Positions 35,954 to 45,462 of a stretch of 64,000 nucleotides of DNA are shown here, piece after piece. Each line of letters opens with the position of its first letter. The stretch's first letter is position 1. The DNA lies in assembly GCF_042679605.1 (NCBI RefSeq), contig NZ_JBHTMU010000011.1, positions 45,081 through 109,080 on the forward strand, in the 5' to 3' direction. The notes under the pieces are model-generated. The model was not told where the DNA came from. It did not search any database and saw only the letters and a program-made list of their open reading frames with translations. This DNA comes from Litorisediminicola beolgyonensis (GTDB lineage Bacteria; Pseudomonadota; Alphaproteobacteria; Rhodobacterales; Rhodobacteraceae). A program made the position numbers and the translations under genes.

Positions 35954-37419
35954 GCGAGAGACTGACCACGCCCGACGCCCTGCCCGCAGGGGTCGCCCGT
36001 CCCGCCTACCGGCGCGAAGACCATGGCGCGGGCATCGTCCATATCGGGCTCGGCGCGTTTCACAAGGCGCATCAAGCGGTCTACACCGATGACGCGCTGG
36101 CCGCGTCCGGCGGCGATTGGCGGATCATCGGCGTCAGCTTGCGGAGCGCCGAGCCATCGGAAGAGCTGACGCCGCAGAACGGCCTCTTCACGACCATCGA
36201 ACGCAGTGCCGACGGCACCGAGGCGCGCGTCATCGGATCGCTGGCCGCGGCGCTCTGCCTCCGGACCGACCGGCAGGCCGTGCTCGAGGCGCTCTGCGCG
36301 CCCGAGACGCGGATCGTCAGCCTGACCGTGACCGAGAAAGGCTACGGCATCGACCGGCGCACCGGTGGCGTCGACACCGACCACCCGGCCATCGCGGCCG
36401 ATCTGGACACGCCGGAGACGCCGAACGGCGTGGCGGGCCTCCTGGTCTGGGCGCTCGGGCGTCGGCGTGCGGCGGGGATCGCGCCCTTCACGGTCCTCTG
36501 TTGTGACAACCTGCCCGACAACGGGCCGATGGTGCGCGGTCTTTTCGTCGATTTCGCGCGCCGGACGGATCCCGACCTCGTCTCCCATATCGAAAGAGAC
36601 GTCGCCTTCCCGGCCACGATGGTCGACCGCATCACACCGGCCCGGACCGACGAGACGCTGCGCCTTGCCGAAGAGCTGACCGGCCATGCCGATGCCGCCG
36701 CCATCGAATGCGAGGCCTTCCGGCAATGGGTGATCGAGGACAGCTTCCCGCAGGGCCGCCCCGACTGGGACGCCGGAGGTGCGCTTTTTGTCGAGGATGT
36801 CCGGCCCTTCGAGGACATGAAGCTCAGGATGCTGAACGGCACGCATTCGATGCTCGCCTATGCGGGTTTTCTTGCCGGGCATCGCTACGTGCGGGACACG
36901 ATGGCCGATCCGGGCCTGGCGCGGCTGATCAGGCGGCACCTGACCGCTGCCGCCGCGACGCTCGACGCCCTGCCCGGGATTGACCTTGACGCCTATGCCG
37001 AGGCGCTGGCCCAGCGCTTCGCCAACCCGCACCTCGCGCATGAGACCTACCAGATCGCCATGGACGGGTCCGAGAAGATGCCCCAGCGGATCTTCGCGCC
37101 CGCGCTGGAGGCTCTGCGCCGCGGCCAACCGATCGATCCCTTCGCCTTCGCCGCGGCGGCGTGGATGCGCTACACCACCGGCCGAACCGACGCGGGCGAG
37201 ACCTATGCGCTGCGCGACCCGATGGAGGCCAAGCTGAAACTGGACGAGGACGACGCCTCGGCCGATGCGATCCTCGGCCATATCTCGGGTCTTCCCGGGC
37301 TGGTCCCGGAGGCGCTCTCGCGGAGCGAGGGCTGGCAGCGCGCGGTCCTGACGCATCTCGACCTGATGCTGGCGAAGGGCATGGCGCAGGCAATCGAGTG
37401 CGCGTCGGAAACGAACTGA
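35950..37419 (+). CDS. uxuB: Mannitol dehydrogenase family, D-mannonate oxidoreductase
   Basis: A 489-residue polyol-specific long-chain dehydrogenase. It has IVHIGLGAFHKAHQAVYTDD (NAD-binding), LCCDNLPDNGPMVRG and the catalytic Lys/His region KLRMLNGTHSMLAYAGFLAG. In the uxuAB context it reduces D-fructuronate to D-mannonate. Mannitol dehydrogenase activity is the family alternative but is made unlikely by the uxuA partner. It starts inside the uxuA stop (ATGA). Confidence 0.93.
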   Translation: MSERLTTPDALPAGVARPAYRREDHGAGIVHIGLGAFHKAHQAVYTDDALAASGGDWRIIGVSLRSAEPSEELTPQNGLFTTIERSADGTEARVIGSLAAALCLRTDRQAVLEALCAPETRIVSLTVTEKGYGIDRRTGGVDTDHPAIAADLDTPETPNGVAGLLVWALGRRRAAGIAPFTVLCCDNLPDNGPMVRGLFVDFARRTDPDLVSHIERDVAFPATMVDRITPARTDETLRLAEELTGHADAAAIECEAFRQWVIEDSFPQGRPDWDAGGALFVEDVRPFEDMKLRMLNGTHSMLAYAGFLAGHRYVRDTMADPGLARLIRRHLTAAAATLDALPGIDLDAYAEALAQRFANPHLAHETYQIAMDGSEKMPQRIFAPALEALRRGQPIDPFAFAAAAWMRYTTGRTDAGETYALRDPMEAKLKLDEDDASADAILGHISGLPGLVPEALSRSEGWQRAVLTHLDLMLAKGMAQAIECASETN

Positions 37420-37532
37420 CCCCGGAAACGACCGAGCGCCGGTCCGACGGGACCGACGCTCGGATTTTTCAGACCTTCGACGTGATGGCGCAAAGCGGCA
37501 CGGGGCGGCACGGGGCGCGTGCCGCGCCGTCC

Positions 37533-38849
37533 TCAGCGGCCGGTGATCCCCGGGAACGCGATCAGGACCGCGAGCGCCAGGATTTGCAGGCAGATGAACG
37601 GCACCAGCGACTTGAAGATGTCGCCGAGGCTGATCTCGGGCGGCGCCACCGATTTCAGGTAGAACGCGGCCGGGCCGAAGGGTGGCGACAGGAAGCTCAC
37701 CTGCATGTTCATGCAGAACACGACGCCGAACCAGACCGGGTCGTAGCCGAGATCGGTCACGATCGGCACGAAGATCGGCATGGTCAGAAGCGCGACCCCG
37801 ACCCAGTCGAGGAACATGCCCAAGACAAAGAGGATCGCCATCATGAAGAGGATGATCACGGTCGGGTTGTCCGAGATCCCGGTGATCAGCGACGACACGA
37901 AATTGATCCCACCCATGAAGTTGAACACCCCCACGAGCGCCGAGGCGCCGATGCCGATCCAGACGATCATCCCGACGGTCTGAAGCGTCTGGAGCGCGGC
38001 GTCCTTGAGAAGCGTCAGCGTGAACTCGCCCCGGACCATGGTCGAGAGGATCACGCCCATCACACCGACCGCGGAGGCCTCGGTCACGCTGGCGATACCG
38101 CCATAGATCGAGCCCAGAACCGCGATCACCACGAGGATCGGCAGGATGAGGCCGCGCAGGAGTTTCAGTTTCTCCGCCCCGGTCATCTCGTTCGGCTCCG
38201 CCACGGGTGCGACCGCCGGGTTCATGTAGGCGCGCACCAGGACATAGGCGACGTAGAAGCCTGCGAGCATAAGGCCCGGCAGGAAGGAGGCGGTGAAGAG
38301 CGCCCCGATCGAGACGTTCGCGGTCAGGCCGTAGATGATGAGAACGATCGACGGCGGGACCATGGTCCCGAGCGCGCCACCGGCGCAGACGACGCCGATC
38401 GCGAGATTGCGGTCATAGCCCAGGCGCAGCATCTGCGGCAGCGCGATCAGGCCCAGAAGGACGACCTCGCCCCCGATGATGCCCGACATGGCCGCGAGGA
38501 TCACAGCGACGATGATGGTCTGGATCGCCACCCCGCCCCGAAGCCGCCCGCCCACCAGCTTCATCGCGTCGAAGAGATCGCGGGCGATGCCGGATCGGTC
38601 GAGGATCGCGGCCATCAGCACGAACATCGGCACCGAGACGAAGACGAAGCTCGCCACGAAGGAATAGACCCGGCTGGTGATCAGCGGCACCACCATCGGG
38701 CCGGTCCAGCCGAGCGCGAAGATCAGCGCGACGAGAAGCGTCACGAAGGCCAAGGGCATGCCGGTAACTAGGAGCACGAGCAGCATGACGAACATCAGGA
38801 GCGTGGCGGATTCGATGCCGAGCCCCTGGAGAGATCCAAAGAGTTCCAT
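37533..38849 (-). CDS. TRAP transporter large permease (second system)
   Basis: A 438-residue DctM subunit with about 12 membrane segments; blocks VGGRLRGGVAIQTIIVAVILAAMSGIIGGEV and MVPPSIVLIIYGLTANVS are typical of the larger DctM/DUF1538-like TRAP-T branch. ATG 38849 shares its A with the TGA of the small permease gene. It is the last gene of the leftward gntK-dctP-dctQ-dctM unit, so gluconate or a related aldonate is the probable cargo. Confidence 0.92.
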   Translation of the reverse strand: MELFGSLQGLGIESATLLMFVMLLVLLVTGMPLAFVTLLVALIFALGWTGPMVVPLITSRVYSFVASFVFVSVPMFVLMAAILDRSGIARDLFDAMKLVGGRLRGGVAIQTIIVAVILAAMSGIIGGEVVLLGLIALPQMLRLGYDRNLAIGVVCAGGALGTMVPPSIVLIIYGLTANVSIGALFTASFLPGLMLAGFYVAYVLVRAYMNPAVAPVAEPNEMTGAEKLKLLRGLILPILVVIAVLGSIYGGIASVTEASAVGVMGVILSTMVRGEFTLTLLKDAALQTLQTVGMIVWIGIGASALVGVFNFMGGINFVSSLITGISDNPTVIILFMMAILFVLGMFLDWVGVALLTMPIFVPIVTDLGYDPVWFGVVFCMNMQVSFLSPPFGPAAFYLKSVAPPEISLGDIFKSLVPFICLQILALAVLIAFPGITGR

Positions 38850-39421
38850 CAGGAGCGCCTCCGCGCGTAGTTCCAGGCCAGGACGAGAAACTGGATGGCC
38901 AGGAGGGTGAGCACCGTCAGGAGGAAGATCTTCGACAGGCCCGGATAGATCGGGTCCCAGGCGCTGCCCGACCGCTCCAGCCGGACGCTGCCGTCTGGCG
39001 CGAATGCGGCGCGCTTGACCATCTGCCAGGCGGCCCAGGCGAAGGTGCCGGACGCGGCGGCGCTGATCAGCGAGATCGCGATATCGAAGGCGCGGCGCAG
39101 GCGCGGCGGCAGGATGTCGTAGATCAGGACCACGCGGATGTGGCGGTCGCGCGCGGCGCAGTAGAGACCACCATAGACGAAGGCGGCGCCGCACAGAAAG
39201 ATCGTCGTCTCATGCGCCCAGATCGTCGGCGCGTTGAAGACGTAACGCAGCACGACTTCCTGAATCAGGATCAGCATCGCCAGGACGATGCCGACCGCGA
39301 AGATGATCCCGCCCCGGTCGATCCAGCGCCCCAGGGCGCCCGCTTCCGGGATCGCGCCCGCTTCGCGCAGGTGACCCGCGTCGGCCTCTCCGGCGTCGGG
39401 ATGTGACGGATGCTCCGCCAT
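38849..39421 (-). CDS. TRAP transporter small permease (second system)
   Basis: A 190-residue DctQ subunit with four membrane helices and an extended N-terminal cytoplasmic tail of about 30 residues. The core YVFNAPTIWAHETTIFLCGAAFVYGGLYCAARDRHIRVVL is family-typical. It is coupled to the large permease by a TGATG overlap. Confidence 0.9.
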   Translation of the reverse strand: MAEHPSHPDAGEADAGHLREAGAIPEAGALGRWIDRGGIIFAVGIVLAMLILIQEVVLRYVFNAPTIWAHETTIFLCGAAFVYGGLYCAARDRHIRVVLIYDILPPRLRRAFDIAISLISAAASGTFAWAAWQMVKRAAFAPDGSVRLERSGSAWDPIYPGLSKIFLLTVLTLLAIQFLVLAWNYARRRS

Positions 39422-39500
39422 GGCTGTTCTCCCCCTCTTTCAGAAAAGGGCGGCCCGTAGAGGAGCCGCCCCGATTGGTCAGGTCAGGACCGGGTTCGGT

Positions 39501-40508
39501 TCAGAGAAGCCCGGCGCTCTTGAGGTATTCGGAGAGCGTGTCGTAGACCTTCTTGGCGTTGTCCGACCGCTCGGCGACCTTGCCCCACTCGCCCTGCGCG
39601 ATGGCGCGGAACTTCGCGCGCTCTTCGGCGGACCAGTCATGCACGGTGATGTCGCCCGCGGCCTTGGCTTCCTCGACGGCCTTCATGTCTGCCTCGCGCA
39701 GCGCGGCAACCTGCATCTCGGCGAACTCCTCGACCGAGGTGGTCAGGGTGTCCTGCAGATCAGCCGGCAGGCTGTCCCACTTGGCCTTGTTCATCGAGAT
39801 CTCGACGAGCGGCATGGAGTGGAAGCCCGGGTAGACCGGGTGCGGCGCGACGTCGTGCATGCCCTGCGCGTGGTTGGTCGAGAACACGGTGTAGTCGGCG
39901 GCCTCGATCACCTTCTTGTCGAGCGAGGTGAAGACCTCGGAGCCCGGCAGGTTCACCGGAGCGGCGCCCGCTGCGGCGAAGACCTGCTGCACGAGACCTT
40001 CGGGCGCCCGCATCTTCAGGCCCTTCAGATCGTCGACGCCTTCGAGCGGCACGGCGGACACGAAGGCCTCGAGCCCCGGCGTGGTCGCGCCGATGAAATG
40101 CAGGCCGTAGGGTTCGACGAGCTCGTTCATCAGCTCGTTGCCACCGCCCTCACGCATGAAGGTGAACATCTCTTCGGGTGCCGACCACGCGCCCACGGGG
40201 TTGGCGATCAGGCCGAAGGCCGGGTCCTTGCCCGAGAAATACGAGGTGTCGGTGATGTGGCCGTCGAGAATGCCCGCCGCGATGGCGTCCTGGGTCTCGT
40301 TATGGGCGACGATCGACTCGACGGGCAGAAGCTCGACCTTCACGGCGCCGTCGGTCTTTTCCGACACCATCTCGGCCCATTGCTGCTGGAGCTGGAAGTT
40401 GGGGTTGCCCGCGGGGTCCGAGGACTGGAAGCGGAACGTGTAGTCCTGCGCCATGGCGGTGCTGGAGACCAGCCCTGCGACGGCGAGTGCTGCGAGACGA
40501 AGTTTCAT
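39501..40508 (-). CDS. TRAP substrate-binding protein (second system)
   Basis: A 335-residue periplasmic protein with a 20-residue signal (VAGLVSSTAMAQ). It has YTFRFQSSDPAGNPNFQLQQQWAEMV, LKGLKMRAPEGLVQQVFAAAGAAPV and LEISMNKAKWDSLPADLQ. It delivers the sugar acid to the two membrane subunits downstream. It lies 28 bp after the gluconokinase gene. Confidence 0.92.
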   Translation of the reverse strand: MKLRLAALAVAGLVSSTAMAQDYTFRFQSSDPAGNPNFQLQQQWAEMVSEKTDGAVKVELLPVESIVAHNETQDAIAAGILDGHITDTSYFSGKDPAFGLIANPVGAWSAPEEMFTFMREGGGNELMNELVEPYGLHFIGATTPGLEAFVSAVPLEGVDDLKGLKMRAPEGLVQQVFAAAGAAPVNLPGSEVFTSLDKKVIEAADYTVFSTNHAQGMHDVAPHPVYPGFHSMPLVEISMNKAKWDSLPADLQDTLTTSVEEFAEMQVAALREADMKAVEEAKAAGDITVHDWSAEERAKFRAIAQGEWGKVAERSDNAKKVYDTLSEYLKSAGLL

Positions 40509-40536
40509 GGGGTTCCTCCCTTAAGTGTTTCAAGTC

Positions 40537-41043
40537 TCAGGCGACGGAGCGCGCATCCGCGCTCCGAATGAAGGCGACCGCCCTCTCGACCACCTCGTCG
40601 GGGGTGAGGGCGACGTCGATCTCGATGGTCATCGGGCCCGACGGGGGCTCGAGGACCGCGAACTGGCTGGCGACAAGGCTCGCCGGCATGAAATGCGCCT
40701 TGCGCTGGGTGACGCGCTCTTCGAGCAGCCCTGGTTTGCCGGTCAGATGCACGATCAGCATGTCGCCGATCTTCGCGCTCAGACGTTCGCGATAGGACGC
40801 TTTCAGGGCCGAGCAGGCGATGACGGCACGCCCCTGCATCGCGGCGACCGCGTCGCCGATGGCATCGAGCCAGCCGAACCGCATCTGGTCGTCGAGCGGA
40901 TGCCCGGCTTTCATATGGGCGACGTTCTCGGGCGGATGAAACTCGTCGCCCTCGACGAAGGTGGCGCCGAGCCGCTCGGTGATGGCCGAGCCGACAAGCG
41001 ACTTCCCACACCCACAAACGCCCATGACGAGCACATGCGACAC
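40537..41043 (-). CDS. gntK: Gluconokinase
   Basis: A 168-residue P-loop kinase of the GntK type, phosphorylating D-gluconate to 6-phosphogluconate. Walker A is GVCGCGKSLVG; substrate motifs are FVEGDEFHPPENVAHMKAG and the Q/R-containing ERVTQRKAHFMPASLVASQF. The start is taken as GTG 41043 since GGGAGGGGG lies before it and the length then equals that of known GntK proteins. First gene of the leftward operon, controlled through operators at 41104-41136. Confidence 0.9.
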   Translation of the reverse strand: MSHVLVMGVCGCGKSLVGSAITERLGATFVEGDEFHPPENVAHMKAGHPLDDQMRFGWLDAIGDAVAAMQGRAVIACSALKASYRERLSAKIGDMLIVHLTGKPGLLEERVTQRKAHFMPASLVASQFAVLEPPSGPMTIEIDVALTPDEVVERAVAFIRSADARSVA

Positions 41044-41103
41044 GACATCCCCCTCCCTGTTCCTTGCTGATGACAACCGCTCAAAACGGGCCAAAAGCTC
41101 AAA

Positions 41104-41144
41104 TGACAGCGCTATCATTAGTTGACAGCGCTGTCATATGTCAA
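41104..41144 (-). promoter_or_regulatory. gntK promoter with two LacI-type operators
   Basis: TGACAGCGCTGTCA at 41123-41136 is a perfect 14-bp palindrome, and TGACAGCGCTATCA at 41104-41117 is a one-mismatch copy 19 bp away. On the minus strand a promoter reads TTGACA (41144-41139), an 18-bp spacer and TAATGA (41120-41115). One operator fills the spacer and the other covers the -10 and start region. The LacI-type regulator encoded rightward is the obvious ligand-controlled repressor. Confidence 0.82.
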
Positions 41145-41178
41145 CAAACTTTTGACTGAGCGGCGGCGGGACGAGCGA

Positions 41179-42198
41179 ATGATCAGAAAAAAAAGAACAA
41201 CTCTCGACGATGTCGCGACCCTCGCGGGGGTCAGCGCGATCACCGTGTCCCGCGCGATCCGTCATCCCGAGATGGTCTCCGAGAAAGTCCGCGCACAGGT
41301 CGAATCGGCAATCTCCGAACTGGGCTACGTCCCGAACCCGGCCGCGCGCATGCTGGCGACGGGCCGGTCGAACATGATCGGCGTTGTCGTGCCGTCGGTC
41401 ACCAACAACGTCTTCTCGGACGTGCTCCGCGGCATCTACGAGATCGCGGGCATCGCCGATTTCGACATCCAGCTCGCCAATACGCGCTACTCGCCCGCGC
41501 TCGAGGACAAGGCGCTGCGGCTCTTCGCGGCGCAGAAACCGGCGGGTCTCATCGTCGCGGGCATCGACCAGTCCGAAGTCTCGCGCGACATCCTCGCCAA
41601 TATCGACTGCCCGGTCGTGCAGATCATGGAGACCGGGCCGGACCCCGCGGGCTTCTGCATCGGCCTGTCCCATTTCGACGCGGCGCACGCCGGAACGCGG
41701 CACCTGATCGAGCAGGGATATACCCGCCTGGGCTTTCTCGGCGCCCGCATGGACCCCCGGACGCAGCGCCGCTTCGCGGGCTTCCGGGCCGCCGCCGAAG
41801 AGGCCGGGGCCTATTCCGAGCAGCGCGTCGTGACCACGCCCGAGGCCTCGTCGGTCACCAAGGGCGCGGCGCTCCTTGCCGATCTCCTGGCGCAGGAGCC
41901 GACCGTCGATGCGATCTTCTGCAACAATGACGACCTCGCCCTCGGGGCGCTCTTCGAGGCGCAGCGGCGGCGGATTCGCGTGCCGGACCAGCTTGGCATC
42001 TGCGGGTTCAACGATCTCGAGATGATGGCCGCCGCCGAGCCGCCGATCACCAGCGTCCGCACTTATCGCCAGGACATGGGCCTGCGCGCGATGCAGACCA
42101 TATTGTCCTGCGTGGACAACGGCCCCGTGACGCCCACGACCATCGATCTCGGCTACGAGGTCATGGCCCGTCAGAGCACGGCGCGTCAGCGGGGCTGA
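41179..42198 (+). CDS. LacI-family regulator (gluconate repressor type)
   Basis: A 339-residue repressor. HTH TTLDDVATLAGVSAITVSRAI plus hinge PNPAARMLATGRS, then the periplasmic-binding-like effector domain (MIGVVVPSVTNNVFSDVLRGI, ending CGFNDLEMMAAAEPPITSVRT). This matches the GntR-type LacI repressors of gluconate genes. ATG 41179 places the HTH at the correct distance; an in-frame ATG at 41122 would fall inside the operator. The two operators upstream imply control of gntK-TRAP and of itself. Confidence 0.9.
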   Translation: MIRKKRTTLDDVATLAGVSAITVSRAIRHPEMVSEKVRAQVESAISELGYVPNPAARMLATGRSNMIGVVVPSVTNNVFSDVLRGIYEIAGIADFDIQLANTRYSPALEDKALRLFAAQKPAGLIVAGIDQSEVSRDILANIDCPVVQIMETGPDPAGFCIGLSHFDAAHAGTRHLIEQGYTRLGFLGARMDPRTQRRFAGFRAAAEEAGAYSEQRVVTTPEASSVTKGAALLADLLAQEPTVDAIFCNNDDLALGALFEAQRRRIRVPDQLGICGFNDLEMMAAAEPPITSVRTYRQDMGLRAMQTILSCVDNGPVTPTTIDLGYEVMARQSTARQRG

Positions 42199-42264
42199 TC
42201 GTAACGCAGATATCACCTCGCGGTCCGGTTCACGCTCGCCGGATCACGGAGAAAGGGAGCCGCC

Positions 42265-43413
42265 ATGAAGATCACCAAGCTGACCACCTGGCGCGTTCCC
42301 CCGCGCTGGATGTTCCTCAAGATCGAGACCGACGAGGGGATCTCGGGCTGGGGCGAGCCTGTGATCGAAGGCCGCGCGGCCACGGTCGAGGCCGCCGTGC
42401 ACGAGCTGTCGGAGCTTCTGATCGGCCGCGATCCGCACCGGATCGAGGACATCTGGCAGAGCCTCTACCGCGGCGGCTTCTATCGCGGCGGGCCGATCCT
42501 GATGTCCGCCATCGCCGGGATCGACCAGGCGCTCTGGGACATCAAGGGCAAGGCCCTGTCGGTCCCGGTCCATGCGCTTCTGGGCGGTGCTGTGCGCGAC
42601 CGGATGCGGATGTATTGCTGGATCGGCGGCGACCGCCCCGACGCCATCGGCCCGCAGGCGCGCGAGGTCGTCACCAATGGCTTCACCGCGTTCAAGATGA
42701 ACGGCACGCCCGAGCTCGCCATCGTCGACACTCACGCCAAGGTCGACGCCGCCGTGGCACGCGCCTTCGAGGCGCGCGAGGCGGTCGGCGCGGAGATCGG
42801 CATCGCCATCGACTTCCACGGCAGGGTCCACCGCCCGATGGCCAAGGCGCTGCTGCGCGAGCTCGAAGGCATGCATCCGCTCTTCATCGAAGAGCCGGTC
42901 CTGCCAGAGCACCTGCATTGCCTGCCGCAGATCGCGAGCGGCCTCTCCTACCCGATTGCCACGGGCGAACGGCTCTATTCCCGGTTCCAGTTCCGGGATC
43001 TCCTCGAGGCCCGCATGGTCGACATCGTGCAGCCGGATATCAGCCATTGCGGCGGCCTGAGCGAAGCCCGGCGGATCGCGGCGATGGCCGAAGCCTATGA
43101 TGTCGCGCTCGCGCCGCATTGCCCGCTCGGGCCGGTCGCGTTGGCGGCCTCGCTGCATCTCGATTTCCTGTCGCACAACGCCTTCATCCAGGAACAGAGC
43201 GCGGGCATCCACTACAACACCGGCGCCGATCTGCTCGACTACCTCGTCGACCCGACGCCCCTGCGGATCGAGAACGGCTTCACCCCCCTCCTCGACCGGC
43301 CCGGCCTCGGCGTGGAGATCAACGAAGAGCTGGTGATCGAGCGCTCCCGCGCCGCCGAGAACTGGCGCAACCCGCTCTGGCGCCACGGTGATGGCAGCAT
43401 CGCGGAATGGTAG
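42265..43413 (+). CDS. dgoD: D-galactonate dehydratase
   Basis: A 382-residue enolase-superfamily enzyme converting D-galactonate to 2-keto-3-deoxygalactonate. It begins MKITKLTTWRVPPRWMFLKI, as DgoD does, and has the acid-sugar dehydratase residues in IDFHGRVHRP, FIEEPVLPEH, IATGERLYSRF and APHCPLGPVAL. Codirectional with the lacI-type gene 66 bp upstream and preceded by GAAAGGGAG. It joins the other aldonate genes of this region. Confidence 0.93.
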   Translation: MKITKLTTWRVPPRWMFLKIETDEGISGWGEPVIEGRAATVEAAVHELSELLIGRDPHRIEDIWQSLYRGGFYRGGPILMSAIAGIDQALWDIKGKALSVPVHALLGGAVRDRMRMYCWIGGDRPDAIGPQAREVVTNGFTAFKMNGTPELAIVDTHAKVDAAVARAFEAREAVGAEIGIAIDFHGRVHRPMAKALLRELEGMHPLFIEEPVLPEHLHCLPQIASGLSYPIATGERLYSRFQFRDLLEARMVDIVQPDISHCGGLSEARRIAAMAEAYDVALAPHCPLGPVALAASLHLDFLSHNAFIQEQSAGIHYNTGADLLDYLVDPTPLRIENGFTPLLDRPGLGVEINEELVIERSRAAENWRNPLWRHGDGSIAEW

Positions 43414-43486
43414 ATCGGGCTTGTTTCAACGAGCCGCGAGGGACGAGCGTCCCGTCTCTCGGAGACGTGCGCCGTAACCCGCCCGC

Positions 43487-44128
43487 TCAGGCCTCCGGCA
43501 GCAGCCCCGACTGAAGCGCGAACCAGACGAGCTGCGCATCGGTCTCTAGCCCGAGGATCGTCTTGATCTGGTAGTGGTTGTTGCGGACGGTCTTGAGGCT
43601 GATCGACAGCTCCTCGGCGATCCGGTTCGGCAACCAGCCTCGGGCGATCAGGCACAGGATCTCGGTCTGGCGCGGCGTGAGATCGGCAAGCCCGGTGCCC
43701 GCGCCGGAGACCCGATCATGGGCGATCGCCTCCATCACGTCCGGTGAAATCGACCGTCGCCCGTGCAACGCTCCGAAGATCGCGTCGATCAGCAGCTTGG
43801 GATCGCTGCTCTTGGTGATGTAGCTGGTTGCCCCCGCGCGGATCGACTTGAGCGCGAAGGCGGCGCTGAGATGCATGGTGAAGACGACGATCCGCGCGGC
43901 GTCGTCATATTGCCGGATGTGGCGGATGGCCTCGATCCCGCTGGCACCGGCGAGCGTCAGATCCATCACCACCACGTCCGGCTCCAGGGCGCGGAACTGC
44001 GAGTAAGCCGTCCGGGCATCCTCGGCCTCGCCGACGATCCTCAGGCCGGGCTGCAGGTCGATCAGCCGACGATAGCCCTCGCGCACGACCGGATGATCGT
44101 CGACGATCATGACGCTGCACTCTCTCAT
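43487..44128 (-). CDS. LuxR-type response regulator
   Basis: A 213-residue NarL/FixJ regulator. The receiver (1-120) has VMIVDDHPVVREGY and the phospho-acceptor Asp in VVMDLTLAGASG; the LuxR HTH (about 145-205) reads LTPRQTEILCLIARGWLPNRIAEEL. It is translated by ATGA overlap with the upstream histidine kinase gene. The regulon is unknown; the nearest targets are the divergent Bat operon genes. Confidence 0.93.
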   Translation of the reverse strand: MRECSVMIVDDHPVVREGYRRLIDLQPGLRIVGEAEDARTAYSQFRALEPDVVVMDLTLAGASGIEAIRHIRQYDDAARIVVFTMHLSAAFALKSIRAGATSYITKSSDPKLLIDAIFGALHGRRSISPDVMEAIAHDRVSGAGTGLADLTPRQTEILCLIARGWLPNRIAEELSISLKTVRNNHYQIKTILGLETDAQLVWFALQSGLLPEA

Positions 44129-45462
44129 GCGGCGGACCGCGCCTGCGCATAGGGCAGCGTGACGCGCAGGCGGAAGCCCTGCGCGGTATCCTGCATCTCG
44201 AGGGTGCCGCCCATCGCCTCGGTCCGCTCCGCCATGCCGAGAAGACCGTGGCCCGGCGCGCTGTCATCCGCGCGCCCACCACCATTGTCCTCGACCTCAA
44301 CGACGATCCCCGCGGCGTCTTCGCGCAGCGCGACATCGACCTTGGAGGGCGCGCCGTGCCGCATGGCATTGGTGACGCCTTCCTGGACGATGCGGTAGAG
44401 ATCGAGAAGGACCGGACCGCTGAGCGACGCCTCGCGGAGGGTGCTTTCCAGCGTGAACCGCGCCGAGGTCTGGGACTGCCAGCCGGAGAGCATGCCGCGA
44501 AGGCTGGCGGCCAGTCCGATCTCGTCAAGGTCGGGCGGCCTGAGACGCGCGAACGCCCCGCGCAGGCAGGTCATCATCGCGCGGATATTGGTCCCGATCG
44601 CCTCGGCATCCTCTGCGACACTCGGATGCTCGGGGGGCGCGATCAGCCGGATCGACGCGGCGAGCGCCGCAGTCGCGGTCAGCATCTGGCCGAACTCGTC
44701 GTGCAGATCGCGCGCGAGCTGGCGCCGCTCGGTGTCCTCGACCTCGATCAGCTGGCGCGTGAGCCTGCGGCGCGCCTCGGTGCCGCTGCGAAGCTGCTCG
44801 CCAAGCCGGTTCACCGCCTCGGCGATGCGCCGGAACTCGGCAGCGCCGGTCACGCCCACCCTCGTGTCGAGATTGCCGTGGCTCAGACGGTCGAGCGCAT
44901 CGACGATCCCCCCCACGGGACCGAGCCGCGCGACGATCGCCACCGTCCCCAGAAGCAAAACCCCCGCGGCCATGCCCGCCGTCTGCCAGAGCGCCAGCGT
45001 CACCCGTTGCCACGCCAGCGTCGCGGCGGCCACGGCGTCGAAACTGACCTCGACGGAGTAGATCCCGTAGGGCGATCCGCTATCCTCCTCGACCGCCGGG
45101 GACGGTGCCTCGAATACGCGCGTCACGAGCTGGCGGAACCCGTCCGGCGCCACGGGACCGAAGGCCTGCCAACTGGCGCAGAGGCGGCGCTCGGGGATCA
45201 GGCGCTGCTCGAAGCGGATGCAGGTGCCCGGGTCCATCAGGCCCAGAAGCTTGATCGCGGTCATCTCGGCGTAGAGCGGATCGCCCGCGCGCGGCTCCAT
45301 GTGGTAAGCGCGCTCAAGCACGTAACCCGCCCGCGTCAACGTGTTCCGCGTCATCCGGTCGGCGGTGGCATAGGCGCCCGCGGCCGCGAACGTCACCGTG
45401 ACGATCCCGGCGGCCAGCACCACCAGCCAGAGCGTCAGCACCAGCCGCATCCTGAGACTCAT
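44125..45462 (-). CDS. Sensor histidine kinase (HisKA_3)
   Basis: A 445-residue membrane sensor kinase. TM1 (about 7-29), a periplasmic domain of about 120 residues with two cysteines (DPGTCIRFEQ, RRLCASW), TM2 (about 158-180), HAMP, the HisKA_3 phospho-acceptor ERRQLARDLHDEFGQML and the ATPase boxes TNAMRHG, EDNGGG and GLLGMAERTEAMGG. The kinase pairs with the LuxR-type regulator through an ATGA overlap. ATG 45462 with GGGAGGAA upstream is the natural start. Divergent from the moxR operon. Confidence 0.92.
   Translation of the reverse strand: MSLRMRLVLTLWLVVLAAGIVTVTFAAAGAYATADRMTRNTLTRAGYVLERAYHMEPRAGDPLYAEMTAIKLLGLMDPGTCIRFEQRLIPERRLCASWQAFGPVAPDGFRQLVTRVFEAPSPAVEEDSGSPYGIYSVEVSFDAVAAATLAWQRVTLALWQTAGMAAGVLLLGTVAIVARLGPVGGIVDALDRLSHGNLDTRVGVTGAAEFRRIAEAVNRLGEQLRSGTEARRRLTRQLIEVEDTERRQLARDLHDEFGQMLTATAALAASIRLIAPPEHPSVAEDAEAIGTNIRAMMTCLRGAFARLRPPDLDEIGLAASLRGMLSGWQSQTSARFTLESTLREASLSGPVLLDLYRIVQEGVTNAMRHGAPSKVDVALREDAAGIVVEVEDNGGGRADDSAPGHGLLGMAERTEAMGGTLEMQDTAQGFRLRVTLPYAQARSAA

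Noticed and set aside
37161..38771. A 536-codon plus-strand frame across uxuB and the TRAP permease
   Set aside because: Its translation is charged repeat-like sequence opposite a clear 12-helix permease; coding there is on the minus strand.
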